This document shows positions 13,924 through 22,831 of a stretch of 64,000 bases of DNA, one piece after another. The DNA lies in NCBI RefSeq assembly GCF_014653215.1, contig NZ_BNAI01000001.1:610609-674608 (forward strand), in the 5' to 3' direction. Both the position numbers and the translations under genes were made by a program. This DNA comes from Pseudolysinimonas yzui (lineage in GTDB: Bacteria > Actinomycetota > Actinomycetes > Actinomycetales > Microbacteriaceae). Within the stretch, counting starts at the first letter, position 1, and each line of letters starts with the position of its first letter. The notes beneath the pieces are model-generated. The model was not told the origin of the DNA, did not search any database, and saw only the letters and a program-made list of their open reading frames with translations.

Positions 13924-16824
13924 ATGACGCGGACGACGACGACGCTGACCGAGCTGGCGAGGCTCGGCTTCGCCGACCTCGGGGCGGCCCACGAAGCCCT
14001 CGCGGCCATGCCCGACGCCCTCGCCCCGACGTTCGCCCTCGCCGCCGATCCGGATCAGGCGCTGCGGTTGATGGGCGCGCTGCGGTCGACGGCGCCGAAA
14101 GCGGTGGATGCCGTCCTGCGCGATGCCGGGGCGACCGAGAGGCTCATCCGGCTGTTGGGGGCGTCGGCGGGCCTCGCGACCTTCCTCGAACGGCATCCGG
14201 AGTGCCTCGCGGTGTTCAGCGAACCGCTCACCGCCCCCGCCGAGCCGGAGGTCGTCGGTGCGGCGCTCCTCGCCGCCGTGGAGGGCGCGAGCGGCGAGGC
14301 GGCCTGGAACGCGCTGCGCACCGCGTATCGCGCGGAACTCGTACGCCTCGCGGCCTGGGATCTCGAACAGCCCGACGGCGCGCAGGTCGTCGACCGGGTT
14401 GCGGCGGGGCTCGCCGACCTCGCCGGGGCCGCCCTCGACGCGGCACTCGCGCTCGCCCGCCGATCCACTCGCTTCCCGCCCGAGGAGGCCGCGGCAACGC
14501 CGCTCGCGATCATCGGGATGGGCAAGTCGGGCGCACGCGAACTCAACTACCTGAGCGACGTCGACGTCATCTTCGTCACCGACGGCGGCGACCGCGAGGT
14601 CGAGATCGCGACGGCGCTCGCCCGCGAGGCGATGCGCGCCATCGCGGAACTCGCGGTCGAGCCGCCGCTGTGGGAGGTGGATGCCAACCTCCGCCCCGAG
14701 GGCAAAGACGGCGCGCTGGTGCGCACCCTCGAGTCCCACCTCGCGTACTACGAACGCTGGGCGAAGTCGTGGGAGTTCCAGGCCCTGCTCAAGGCGCGCC
14801 CGCTGGCCGGCGACCTCGAACTGGGGGAGCGGTACGTGCAGGGCGTCGCGCCGCTCGTCTGGTCGAGCGCGTCGCGCGAGAACTTCGTGGAGTCGGTGCA
14901 AGGGATGCGGGAGCGGGTCACCGCGCACATCCCGCCCGACGAGGTCGACATCCAGCTGAAGCTCGGCCCCGGCGGCCTGCGCGACGTCGAGTTCACCATC
15001 CAGCTGCTGCAGCTGGTGCACGGGCAGGCCGATCCGGCCGTGCGCCAGCGCTCCACCCTCGACGCGCTCCTGGCTCTGGCCGAGAACGGCTACATCGGCC
15101 GGGTCGAGGCCTCCGGATTCGCGCGCGACTACCGGTTCCTGCGGCTGCTGGAGCACCGCATCCAGCTCTCCCGGATGCGACGCACCCACCTCATGCCGCG
15201 GGAGGAGGGGCAGCTGCGCGTGCTCGCCCGCGCGTCGGGGCTCGCCACGACGGCCGACGGGATCGTCGAGGAGTGGCAGAAGGTCAAGCACGAGGTGCGC
15301 ACCCTGCACGAGCGGCTCTTCTACCGCCCGCTGCTCTCCGCCGTCGCGGCGCTGCCCGACGACGGCTACGCGCTCACCAGCGCCCAGGCCGAGGCGCGGC
15401 TCGCGGCGATCGGCTTCCGCGATCCCCGGGGTGCGTTGCACCACATCGCCGCGCTCACCTCCGGGGTCTCCCGCCGGGCGCAGATCCAGCGCAACCTGCT
15501 GCCCGTGATGCTGCAGTGGTTCTCGGAGGGCGCCGACCCCGACGGGGGGCTGCTGGCGTTCCGGCGGCTCTCCGACGACCTGGGGGAGGCGTACTGGTTC
15601 CTGCGGATGCTGCGCGACTCGTCGGGAGCCGCCCGGCGCCTCACCGAGGTGCTGTCCGGCTCGAAGTTCGTCGGCGTCCTGCTCGAGCGCATCCCCGAGT
15701 CGGTCGTCTGGCTCGAGACCGACGGCGAACTCGCTCCGCGGTCGCCGGCGCTGCTGCTCGAGGAGGCGGCCGCGACCGTCGCCCGCCACTGGGATGACCA
15801 GGCCGCCGCCGCCGTCGCCTTGCGCACCGCCCGCCGACGCGAGGTGCTGCGACTCGCCCTCGGCGCCATCCTCGGGGTCATCACCGTCGAGGAACTCGGT
15901 CGGGGCCTCAGCGACATCACGACGGCGCTGCTCACCGGGGTACTCGCCCTCGTGCACCGCTACGGTGACGGCATCGAGTTCGGCATCGTCGCGATGGGTC
16001 GCTACGGCGGGGCGGAACTCGGCTTCGGCAGCGACGCCGACGTGATGTACGTCTACCGGGCGGCCGGAGTCGACGACGACGAGGCGCAGCGTCGTGCCGA
16101 GCACATCGTGCACGAACTGGCGCGCCTCACCGAAGACCTGCGCCTGCCGCTCGACCTCGACCTCGGGCTGCGCCCCGAAGGCAAGAACGGCGCGATCGTG
16201 CGCTCGCTCGATTCGTATCGGGCCTACTACGCACGCTGGTCGCTCACCTGGGAGGCGCAGGCGTTGCTGCGGGCGCGCGGCGTCGTCGGCGACCCGCAGG
16301 TGCTCGAGGCCTTCGAGCAGCTCGCCGACGAGATCAGGTACCCGGTCGAGATCTCGCCCGCGGATGTGCGGGAGGTGCGCCGCATCAAGGCGCGGGTCGA
16401 ATCCGAGCGGCTGCCGCAAGGCGCCGATCCGGCACGGCACCTCAAGCTCGGGCGCGGGTCGCTGTCGGATGTCGAGTGGTTCGTGCAACTGCTGCAGCTG
16501 CAGCACGGCGCCTCGGTGCCGGGGTTGCAGACCACCTCGACGTTGTCGGCGCTCGCGGCCGCCGTGGCCGCCAAGCTGGTGCCCGCCGAGGATGCCGAGA
16601 AGCTGCGCGCCGCGTGGTTGATCGCGTCGCGCGCCCGCTCGGCGATGACGCTGTGGAGCGCGAAGACGACCGACGTGCTGCCCACCGATCGCCAGCAACT
16701 GGAAGGTGTCGCGCGGCTGCTGGAGTACCCGCCCGGCAGCGCATCCCGGCTCGAAGAGGACTACCTGCGCACGACCCGGCTCGCCCGCCAGGTGTTCGAG
16801 AAGCGGTTCTACGGCGACGGGTGA
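13924..16824 (+). CDS. glnE: Bifunctional glutamine synthetase adenylyltransferase/deadenylylase
   Basis: 966 residues. Adds or removes AMP on the regulatory tyrosine of GlnA1. Two nucleotidyltransferase domains are visible: GMGKSGARELNYLSDVDV near residue 198 and AMGRYGGAELGFGSDADV near residue 690. Each is followed by a helical domain containing the R.EG..G.L/IVR..DSY pattern (LRPEGKDGALVRTLESH and LRPEGKNGAIVRSLDSY). ATG start behind GGGGGAAG. Lies between glnA2 and the convergent glnA1, as in M. tuberculosis. A strong hairpin follows the stop. Confidence 0.95.
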   Translation: MTRTTTTLTELARLGFADLGAAHEALAAMPDALAPTFALAADPDQALRLMGALRSTAPKAVDAVLRDAGATERLIRLLGASAGLATFLERHPECLAVFSEPLTAPAEPEVVGAALLAAVEGASGEAAWNALRTAYRAELVRLAAWDLEQPDGAQVVDRVAAGLADLAGAALDAALALARRSTRFPPEEAAATPLAIIGMGKSGARELNYLSDVDVIFVTDGGDREVEIATALAREAMRAIAELAVEPPLWEVDANLRPEGKDGALVRTLESHLAYYERWAKSWEFQALLKARPLAGDLELGERYVQGVAPLVWSSASRENFVESVQGMRERVTAHIPPDEVDIQLKLGPGGLRDVEFTIQLLQLVHGQADPAVRQRSTLDALLALAENGYIGRVEASGFARDYRFLRLLEHRIQLSRMRRTHLMPREEGQLRVLARASGLATTADGIVEEWQKVKHEVRTLHERLFYRPLLSAVAALPDDGYALTSAQAEARLAAIGFRDPRGALHHIAALTSGVSRRAQIQRNLLPVMLQWFSEGADPDGGLLAFRRLSDDLGEAYWFLRMLRDSSGAARRLTEVLSGSKFVGVLLERIPESVVWLETDGELAPRSPALLLEEAAATVARHWDDQAAAAVALRTARRREVLRLALGAILGVITVEELGRGLSDITTALLTGVLALVHRYGDGIEFGIVAMGRYGGAELGFGSDADVMYVYRAAGVDDDEAQRRAEHIVHELARLTEDLRLPLDLDLGLRPEGKNGAIVRSLDSYRAYYARWSLTWEAQALLRARGVVGDPQVLEAFEQLADEIRYPVEISPADVREVRRIKARVESERLPQGADPARHLKLGRGSLSDVEWFVQLLQLQHGASVPGLQTTSTLSALAAAVAAKLVPAEDAEKLRAAWLIASRARSAMTLWSAKTTDVLPTDRQQLEGVARLLEYPPGSASRLEEDYLRTTRLARQVFEKRFYGDG

Positions 16825-16826
16825 GG

Positions 16827-16856
16827 CGCGGAGCATCAGTCGCCGGATGCTCCGCG
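16827..16856 (+). terminator. Intrinsic terminator after glnE
   Basis: Perfect 11-bp stem CGCGGAGCATC / GATGCTCCGCG with an 8-base loop, beginning three bases after the glnE stop and followed by GTTTGCTT. Confidence 0.75.
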
Positions 16857-16933
16857 GTTTGCTTCCTACACCGCCGGATTCGCGCGGAGCAACGGGCACA
16901 TGGCGGAGTAACACGAACCAGGAGCAACGCGAA

Positions 16934-16961
16934 GGGCCGCGCTCCCGAAGGAACGCGGCCC
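16934..16961 (-). terminator. Terminator of glnA1
   Basis: Arms GGGCCGCG / CGCGGCCC pair perfectly. On the minus strand the stem extends through TTCC and GGAG to a TTCG tetraloop, giving about 12 pairs. It begins 17 bases after the glnA1 stop. No long U-run. Confidence 0.7.
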
Positions 16962-16978
16962 GTGCGTACAGCTGAGGA

Positions 16979-18415
16979 TCAGACCCCGAAGTACAGCTCG
17001 TACTCGAAGGGGTGCGGCCGCTGCGCGAAGGGGAGAAGCTCCTTCTCGCGCTTGTAGTCGATCCACGTGTCGATGAGGTCCTGCGTGAACACGCCACCCT
17101 CGAGGAGGAAGTCGTGGTCGGCCTCCAACTCGCGGAGAGCCTCGTCGAGCGAACCCGGAAGCTGCGGGATGTTCTGCGCCTCCTCGGGCGGGAGCTCGTA
17201 GAGGTCCTTGTCGACGGGCTCGTGCGGCTCGATCTTGTTCTTGATCCCGTCGAGGCCGGCCATCAGCTGGGCGGCGAAGGCGAGGTACGGGTTGCCGGAG
17301 GCGTCGGGCGCGCGGTACTCGATGCGCTTGGCCTTCGGGTTGGTGCCCGTGATCGGGATGCGGATCGACGCCGAGCGGTTACCGGCCGAGTACACCAGGT
17401 TGACCGGGGCCTCGAAGCCGGGGATGAGCCGGTGGTAGGAGTTGACGGTCGGGTTGGTGAACGCGGCGATCGCGCGGGCGTGCTTGAGGATGCCGCCGAT
17501 GTACCAGCGGGCGATGTCGGAGAGTCCGCCGTAGCCCTTCTCGTCGTAGAACAGCGGCTTGCCGTCGTTCCACAGCGACTGGTGGGTGTGCATGCCCGAA
17601 CCGTTGTCGCCCATGAGCGGCTTCGGCATGAAGGTCGCGACCTTGCCCCACTCGAGCGCCGTGTTCTTGACGATGTACTTGAACTTCAGGATGTCGTCGG
17701 CGGCGTGCACCATCGTGTCGAACTTGTAGTTGATCTCGCCCTGACCGGCGGTGCCGACCTCGTGGTGCGAGCGCTCGACCTCGAGGCCCACCTCGATGAG
17801 CTTCAGCACGATGTCGTCGCGCAGGTCGGCGTGCTGGTCGACCGGGGTGACGGGGAAGTAGCCGCCCTTGTACGGGGTCTTGTTGGCGAGGTTGCCGCCC
17901 TCTTCGTCGCGGCCCGAGTTCCAGGCTGCTTCGGAGGAGTCGACCTCGTAGTACGACTTGTTCTGCTTCACCTCGTACTTGACGTCGTCGAAGATGAAGA
18001 ACTCGGCCTCGGGGGCGAAGAACGCGGTGTCGGCGATGCCGGTCGAGGCGAGGTACTTCTCGGCCTTCTTGGCGACCTGACGCGGGTCGCGCGAGTAGAT
18101 CTCGCCGTTCCGCGGGTTGTAGATGTCGAAGATGATGACGAGGGTGCGCTCGGTACGGAACGGGTCGACGAACGCCGTCGAGATGTCCGGGATGAGCTGC
18201 AGGTCGGATTCGTGAATCGACTGGAAGCCGCGGATCGACGAACCGTCGAACAGCTGGCCCACCGAGAAGAACTCCTCATCGACGGTCGAGGCCGGGATGT
18301 TGAAGTGCTGCTGGATTCCAGGAAGGTCGGTGAAGCGGATGTCGAGGAATTTGACATCCGTGTCCTTGATGAACTTCAGCACCTCAGACGAGTCGCTGAA
18401 CAGAGGGGTGGACAT
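16979..18415 (-). CDS. glnA: Glutamine synthetase type I, main assimilatory enzyme
   Basis: ATP-dependent synthesis of glutamine from glutamate and ammonia; dodecameric. 478 residues, standard GSI-beta length. Motifs: [64 protein letters not shown]. The adenylylation loop [10 protein letters not shown] carries Tyr406, the target of GlnE encoded next door. The ATG has GGAG upstream and a leader of about 50 bases. Transcription is probably activated by GlnR at the 38-bp box upstream of the TAGCCT promoter. Convergent with glnE. Confidence 0.97.
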   Translation of the reverse strand: MSTPLFSDSSEVLKFIKDTDVKFLDIRFTDLPGIQQHFNIPASTVDEEFFSVGQLFDGSSIRGFQSIHESDLQLIPDISTAFVDPFRTERTLVIIFDIYNPRNGEIYSRDPRQVAKKAEKYLASTGIADTAFFAPEAEFFIFDDVKYEVKQNKSYYEVDSSEAAWNSGRDEEGGNLANKTPYKGGYFPVTPVDQHADLRDDIVLKLIEVGLEVERSHHEVGTAGQGEINYKFDTMVHAADDILKFKYIVKNTALEWGKVATFMPKPLMGDNGSGMHTHQSLWNDGKPLFYDEKGYGGLSDIARWYIGGILKHARAIAAFTNPTVNSYHRLIPGFEAPVNLVYSAGNRSASIRIPITGTNPKAKRIEYRAPDASGNPYLAFAAQLMAGLDGIKNKIEPHEPVDKDLYELPPEEAQNIPQLPGSLDEALRELEADHDFLLEGGVFTQDLIDTWIDYKREKELLPFAQRPHPFEYELYFGV

Positions 18416-18472
18416 AGGAGTTACTCCAGAGGGCCGTGGAACGCATGGGCTGCGGGGTGCAGCCTCCGTCTG

Positions 18473-18478
18473 AGGCTA
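18473..18478 (-). promoter_or_regulatory. -10 box TAGCCT of glnA1
   Basis: Minus-strand TAGCCT, 10 bases downstream of the GlnR box, giving an expected transcript start near 18466 and a 5' leader of about 50 bases with a GGAG binding site. Confidence 0.6.
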
Positions 18479-18488
18479 GGGGAGGGCC

Positions 18489-18526
18489 ATTTCCCGAGGG
18501 TGACCGAATTGTTTCGGGGATGTTAC
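18489..18526 (-). promoter_or_regulatory. GlnR operator of glnA1
   Basis: On the minus strand: GTAAC-N6-GAAAC-N6-GTCAC-N6-GAAAT. This matches the actinomycete GlnR consensus gTnAC-N6-GaAAC-N6-gTnAC-N6-GaAAC at all but the last base, with all three spacers exactly six. It lies directly upstream of the glnA1 -10 box, where GlnR acts as an activator under nitrogen limitation. Confidence 0.88.
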
Positions 18527-18541
18527 GGCGGTGCGCGACCC

Positions 18542-18547
18542 TAGGCT
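18542..18547 (+). promoter_or_regulatory. -10 box TAGGCT, leaderless promoter of the RDD gene
   Basis: TAGGCT followed by seven bases and the GTG at 18555. It lies 16 bases from the divergent GlnR box, so GlnR could touch both promoters. Confidence 0.55.
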
Positions 18548-18554
18548 GGATGCC

Positions 18555-18968
18555 GTGAGCACGCCGGTCGATCAACGTTGGCCCGGCGAGCGCCTGGGGC
18601 TTCCCGAGTCGGGCCCGCGCTCGATCGCCCGACCGGCACGCCGGATCGCCGCGCTGGCGATCGACTGGGCCCTCGCATCCGTCATCTCGCTCGTGTTCTT
18701 CTCGACCGGCCCGTGGCAGACGAACGGATTCGTCACCCTCGGGCTGTTCGCCGGCATCCAGCTGCTGTTCCTGCTCCTGCTGAATGGCGGCGTCGGGCAC
18801 CTGCTGCTCGGGATGCGCGTCGTGCCCCTCGATCCCGGACGCCTGGCGCCGTGGCGGGCTCTCGTGCGCACCCTGCTGGTGTGCCTGTTCGTTCCCGCCG
18901 TGATCTGGGATGCCGACCAGCGCGGTCTGCACGACCGGGCTGCCGGCACCCTTCTGGTGCGGGTGTAG
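18555..18968 (+). CDS. RDD-family membrane protein
   Basis: 137 residues. The RDD pattern is visible as RPARRIAALAIDWALA at the start and DADQRGLHDRAAGTLLV at the end. Three hydrophobic segments lie between. Function unknown; some RDD proteins have been linked to ion transport. The GTG at 18555 follows a TAGGCT box by seven bases; an upstream in-frame ATG at 18531 would lie before the -10 box and is rejected. Equivalent in position to Rv2219A. Confidence 0.8.
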   Translation: MSTPVDQRWPGERLGLPESGPRSIARPARRIAALAIDWALASVISLVFFSTGPWQTNGFVTLGLFAGIQLLFLLLLNGGVGHLLLGMRVVPLDPGRLAPWRALVRTLLVCLFVPAVIWDADQRGLHDRAAGTLLVRV

Positions 18969-18978
18969 CGGAAGACCT

Positions 18979-19683
18979 CTAGCGAGGGCGCGGTGCCCGC
19001 ACGCGCTGCGGGTCGATGCCCTTCGGGATGGGGAGGCCGTTCTTGCCGAGCGACTGCAGTCGGTTCGACACCGCCTGGATCTCCGACTTGTTGAGCGCCC
19101 GCTTGTATTTGGCGAGTGTCGGCACGATGCGGTGCAGCGAGGTCGCCTCGGGGTCGTGGGCGTCGACGTAGATCAGGTGCACCGGCACCTCGGGCAGGAT
19201 GCGGCGCACGTTCGCACGCTCCTTGTCGAGCATCGGCTGGGTGCGGGTGCGCGGTCCCTCGCCGATGAGCACGACGCCTCCCTTGCCGACGGCGCGGTAG
19301 ACGGCATCCTGGGTCTTGTTGAAGTTGATCGGGATCTCGTTGCCCGTCCACGAGCGGCGCAGCGAGCTCTTGAGCACCGCCCCGACCGCTCCGGCCTGAC
19401 CTTCGATCTGCGAGAACGCGGCCTTCTCGGCGCGCCGGCCGAGCACGATGAGGCTGAGCAGCACTCCCGCCAGAACGCCGGCGACGATGTACAGGATCCA
19501 CAGCACCGGGTTTCCGGCGCCGAAGATCACCGCCAGCACGATGCCCGCGCCGATGGGCGCGAGGAAGGCGAGCAGGAGGTACAGGACGATCGTGCCGTCG
19601 TAGCGGCGGGTCATCTGGAAGACCTGCCACATCTGCTTCAGACGGCCGGGTTCCTTTGCCGGAGCGGGGGTGGGGCGTGCCAT
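18979..19683 (-). CDS. DUF4191 membrane protein
   Basis: 234 residues, corresponding to Rv2219. Two closely spaced hydrophobic segments (TIVLYLLLAFLAPIGAGIVL and a second around VLWILYIVAGVLAGVLLSLI) are followed by a cytoplasmic domain with ALKSSLRRSWTGNEIPI-type residues (here VLKSSLRRSW) and GKGGVVLIGEGP. Function unknown. The start at 19683 (MARPTPAPAK) is preferred because TATCGT lies seven bases upstream; a longer frame to 19800 would overlap lipA. Confidence 0.8.
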   Translation of the reverse strand: MARPTPAPAKEPGRLKQMWQVFQMTRRYDGTIVLYLLLAFLAPIGAGIVLAVIFGAGNPVLWILYIVAGVLAGVLLSLIVLGRRAEKAAFSQIEGQAGAVGAVLKSSLRRSWTGNEIPINFNKTQDAVYRAVGKGGVVLIGEGPRTRTQPMLDKERANVRRILPEVPVHLIYVDAHDPEATSLHRIVPTLAKYKRALNKSEIQAVSNRLQSLGKNGLPIPKGIDPQRVRAPRPR

Positions 19684-19690
19684 GTGATCA

Positions 19691-19696
19691 ACGATA
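19691..19696 (-). promoter_or_regulatory. -10 box TATCGT, leaderless promoter of the DUF4191 gene
   Basis: Minus-strand TATCGT, seven bases, ATG at 19683. It lies in the 20-base gap behind lipA. Confidence 0.5.
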
Positions 19697-19703
19697 GAGG
19701 CAG

Positions 19704-20717
19704 TTACGACACCGCTTGCGCGAAGCCCAGTTCGGCGTCGGCGAGGTGCTGGAGGTGCTGCGGGATGTCGCGCCCCTTCGCCATCATCGAACGCGCCCAC
19801 AGGCGCCCGGCACGGTACGACGAGCGCACCAGCGGCCCGGCGAGAACCCCGAGGAACCCGATCGCTTCGGCCTCCTCTTTCATCTCGACGAACTCGGCCG
19901 GGTTGACCCAGCGGTCGACCGGCAGGTGCCGCGCCGAGGGCCGCAGGTACTGGGTGATCGTGATGATGTCGGTTCCGGCGTCGTGCAGGTCGTGCAGCGC
20001 CTGGCTGACCTCCTCGCGGGTCTCGCCCATTCCGAGGATGAGGTTCGACTTCGTGATGAGGCCCGCCGCGCGCGCCTGGGTGAGCACGTCGAGGCTCTTC
20101 TCGTAGCGGAACGCGGGACGGATGCGCTTGAAGATGCGCGGGACCGTCTCGACGTTGTGGGCGAACACCTCGGGGCGGCTCGAGAACACCTCGCCGAGCA
20201 GATCGGGGTTGCCCGAGAAGTCGGTCGCCAGGATCTCGACACCGGTGCCGGGGTTGGCGGCATGGATGGCGCGCACCGTCTCGGCGTGCAGCCAGGCGCC
20301 CTCGTCCGGCAGATCATCCCGGGCGACACCCGTGACGGTCGCGTAGCGCAGGCCCATGCGGGTCACCGATTCCGCGACGCGCCGCGGCTCGTCGGTGTCG
20401 TAGTCGGCGGGCTTGCCGGTGTCGATCTGGCAGAAGTCGCAGCGCCGGGTGCACTGGCTGCCTCCGATGAGGAACGTCGCCTCTTTGTCTTCCCAGCACT
20501 CGTAGATGTTCGGACAGCCGGCCTCCTGGCACACCGTGTGCAGCCCCTCGTCTTTCACGAGGCTGTGCAGCGCGGTGTACTCCGGGCCCATCTTGGCGCG
20601 CGTCTTGATCCACTCGGGCTTGCGCTCGATCGGGGTTTCGGCGTTGCGCACCTCGAGGCGCAGCAACTTGCGGCCGCCCGACCCCAAGGACTCAGTGCCG
20701 AGCTGGATGGCGCTCAT
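19704..20717 (-). CDS. lipA: Lipoyl synthase
   Basis: Radical SAM enzyme inserting two sulfurs into protein-bound octanoate. 337 residues. The radical-SAM cluster is CTRRCDFC (C89, C93, C96) and the auxiliary cluster [12 protein letters not shown] (C63, C68, C74); both are complete. The ATG overlaps the lipB stop (ATGA), so the two are coupled. The product is needed by the E2 protein encoded about 2 kb away. Confidence 0.96.
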   Translation of the reverse strand: MSAIQLGTESLGSGGRKLLRLEVRNAETPIERKPEWIKTRAKMGPEYTALHSLVKDEGLHTVCQEAGCPNIYECWEDKEATFLIGGSQCTRRCDFCQIDTGKPADYDTDEPRRVAESVTRMGLRYATVTGVARDDLPDEGAWLHAETVRAIHAANPGTGVEILATDFSGNPDLLGEVFSSRPEVFAHNVETVPRIFKRIRPAFRYEKSLDVLTQARAAGLITKSNLILGMGETREEVSQALHDLHDAGTDIITITQYLRPSARHLPVDRWVNPAEFVEMKEEAEAIGFLGVLAGPLVRSSYRAGRLWARSMMAKGRDIPQHLQHLADAELGFAQAVS

Positions 20718-21382
20718 GCCGAGACTCCCACGGGGGTCGCGGCGAGCGAGGGGGCGAGGTGGGTGAGGAAGTGCTTCTCGATCAACGGCACGACGTCCTC
20801 CGGGGTGATTTCGCGGCCGAGTTCGCGGGTGATGCTCGTGACGCCGGCGTCGAAGATTCCGCAGGCGACGATCGCGCGGTAGGCGTCGAACGAGTTCGAG
20901 CAGTTGAGGGCGAACCCGTGCATGGTGACCCCGTCGGCGACCCGGATGCCGATCGCGGCGATCTTGTCGCCCGCCCGGCGGTTCGCATCCACCAGCCACA
21001 CCCCGCTGCGACCCTCGACGCGCACCCCCGGGATGCCGAACTCGGCAAGCACGTCGATCAGCATCCCCTCGAGCCGCCGCACGTAGGCGACGACGTCGAT
21101 CGGATCGGCAAGCTTGACGATCGCGTAGCCGACGAGTTGTCCGGGTCCGTGCCAGGTGATCTTGCCGCCACGGTCGACGTCGATGACGGGAGTGCCGTCG
21201 GACGGACGTTCGTGGGCTTCGGTGCGCTTCCCCGCGGTGTAGACCGAGGGGTGCTCCAGAAGGAGGACGGTGTCTGGCGCCCTGCCGCTCGCGACGTCGG
21301 CGTGCACGGCACGCTGCATCTCAAGGGCAGTGGAATACGGCACGGAGTTGGCGCTTAGCCCCGTGACGACGTAGTCGACCAC
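20714..21382 (-). CDS. lipB: Octanoyltransferase
   Basis: Moves octanoate from acyl carrier protein to lipoyl domains, the first step of lipoate assembly. 222 residues. The catalytic pair is visible: K140 in [10 protein letters not shown] and C161 in FALNCSNSF; the family block [15 protein letters not shown] is also present. GTG start defined by TAGGCT six bases upstream. Overlaps lipA by four bases. Confidence 0.95.
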   Translation of the reverse strand: MVDYVVTGLSANSVPYSTALEMQRAVHADVASGRAPDTVLLLEHPSVYTAGKRTEAHERPSDGTPVIDVDRGGKITWHGPGQLVGYAIVKLADPIDVVAYVRRLEGMLIDVLAEFGIPGVRVEGRSGVWLVDANRRAGDKIAAIGIRVADGVTMHGFALNCSNSFDAYRAIVACGIFDAGVTSITRELGREITPEDVVPLIEKHFLTHLAPSLAATPVGVSA

Positions 21383-21388
21383 GGCACG

Positions 21389-21394
21389 AGCCTA
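21389..21394 (-). promoter_or_regulatory. -10 box TAGGCT, leaderless promoter of lipBA
   Basis: Minus-strand TAGGCT, CGTGCC, GTG start of lipB. Confidence 0.65.
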
Positions 21395-21490
21395 CCCGCG
21401 CGGGTCCTCCACCGCCGGTCGCCGGCCGTGGCGTGCACAAACTCGAGCGCACGGCGGCCAGGCGCATGCCGGGGAGTCGACCATCGACGG

Positions 21491-22831
21491 GTGGAGGATG
21501 TCGCCGGCTACCGGGTGTTGCGCTCCGCCGGACGCGGCGATCGGGCCCTTTTGCTGCTCGGCTTCGACGAGGGCCGCACGGTCGTGCTCAAGATCACGCC
21601 CGCCGACGACCCCGGCACCGCGGTCGAGATCAAGGCGCTCTCTCGTGCGGCGGGAGACCACGTCGTCGGCCTCGACGACGTCGCGACCGACGGGGCCGAG
21701 ACGGTGCTCGTGCTCGAACGGCTGCCGAACGGCACCCTCGCCGAGCTGCTCGAACGACGCAGCGGGCTGGATGCCGGAGAGGCGGTGACGATCCTCGCGC
21801 CCATCGCGGCGACGGTCGACCGCATCCATGCCCTCGGCGTCGCCCACGGCGGCCTCTCGCTCGGCGCGATCTGCTTTCGCGACGACGGGGCGCCGACTCT
21901 CACCGGATTCGGCGGCGCGGAGTTCTTTCCGGCGGAGACGCCCGAGGTCGTGCGGGAGACGGTGGCGGGCGTCGGCGCCGATCGCGCCTCACTTGCCGCC
22001 ATCGCGGAGGTCGTGCTGGGGCGGGTCGTCGGGCCGGGGGCTCAGGGTGCGCGGGGCCTCGCCGCCGGGCTCGCCTCGACGGCGCCGGGTGACCTCGCCG
22101 ATCGGCTCTTCGCGCTCGCGAGCGCGACACCGGTGCGGTTCACCGACGACGCCGACGTCGTCGCGGTGCGGATGGGGGAGCCGCAGCAACCGGAGCACGT
22201 CGACGACGCACCGCCTGCCGGCCTCCCGGCCTGGCTGACGGCGTTGCTGCCGGAGTGGCTGCGGGAGCGTCTCGCCGAGCCCGCCGCGCGCGTGCTTGCG
22301 GTCTGGTCGGCCTGGGACCCGCGGCGCCGACGCGTCGTGCTGGGGGCGTTCGCGGGTGGGCTGGGCCTGGTCGGTGCGCTCGCGCTCGTGCCGGCGGCGC
22401 CCGTCGCCTCATCGGTCGCGGAACCGACCCCCACGCCGCTCGAGACGTCGGAAGCGGAGCCGTCGCTCCCCGATGATCCGGTCGAAGCCGCTGTCGTGCT
22501 GCTGGAGCACCGGGAACGCTGTCTGCGCGATCTCTCGGTGCTCTGCCTCGACGAGGTCGTGCAACCCGATTCGGCGGCGTACGCCGACGATGTGGCGCTC
22601 ATCCGCGGCGTTCAGGCGGGCGGCGAGTACCCCGACGCGGAGATCCTCGTCGGTAACCCTGTGCTCGTCGAGCGACTGGGTGACGCGGCCCTGCTCGACC
22701 TGCCACCCGGAAGCGCACCCGCATCGGTGCTGCTGATGCGAACGCAGAACGGCTGGCGCATCAGGCAGTACGTGAACGACGAGTACCTGGATGCGCCAGC
22801 CGTTTCGGATGACGTCGGTGTGCCGGACTAG
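21491..22831 (+). CDS. Membrane-anchored pseudokinase-like protein
   Basis: 446 residues from the GTG at 21491. Residues 1-225 have the outline of a Hanks-type Ser/Thr kinase: [19 protein letters not shown], the VVLK lysine (K34), and the hinge region [13 protein letters not shown]. The catalytic loop, however, reads [11 protein letters not shown] (HRD changed to HGG at 119-121), and the DFG position reads GFG (139-141). It should therefore be inactive. One transmembrane helix at about 282-303 is followed by an outside domain with Cys residues ([12 protein letters not shown]). The function is not known; it may sense something outside or act as a scaffold. The start is uncertain; an in-frame upstream GTG at 21428 exists. 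It shares its CTAG stop with convergent sucB. Confidence 0.7.
   Translation: MEDVAGYRVLRSAGRGDRALLLLGFDEGRTVVLKITPADDPGTAVEIKALSRAAGDHVVGLDDVATDGAETVLVLERLPNGTLAELLERRSGLDAGEAVTILAPIAATVDRIHALGVAHGGLSLGAICFRDDGAPTLTGFGGAEFFPAETPEVVRETVAGVGADRASLAAIAEVVLGRVVGPGAQGARGLAAGLASTAPGDLADRLFALASATPVRFTDDADVVAVRMGEPQQPEHVDDAPPAGLPAWLTALLPEWLRERLAEPAARVLAVWSAWDPRRRRVVLGAFAGGLGLVGALALVPAAPVASSVAEPTPTPLETSEAEPSLPDDPVEAAVVLLEHRERCLRDLSVLCLDEVVQPDSAAYADDVALIRGVQAGGEYPDAEILVGNPVLVERLGDAALLDLPPGSAPASVLLMRTQNGWRIRQYVNDEYLDAPAVSDDVGVPD

Noticed and set aside
13855..17097. Very long open frame on the minus strand (over 1000 codons) opposite glnA2, glnE and glnA1
   Set aside because: It is antisense to well-supported genes, rich in Arg/Gly/Pro-type shadow composition and has no motif; typical of high-G+C DNA.
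19704..20999. Lipoyl synthase frame extended upstream to 20999
   Set aside because: The extra part is antisense-like Arg-rich sequence inside lipB; the ATG at 20717 overlaps the lipB stop and begins the family N-terminus.
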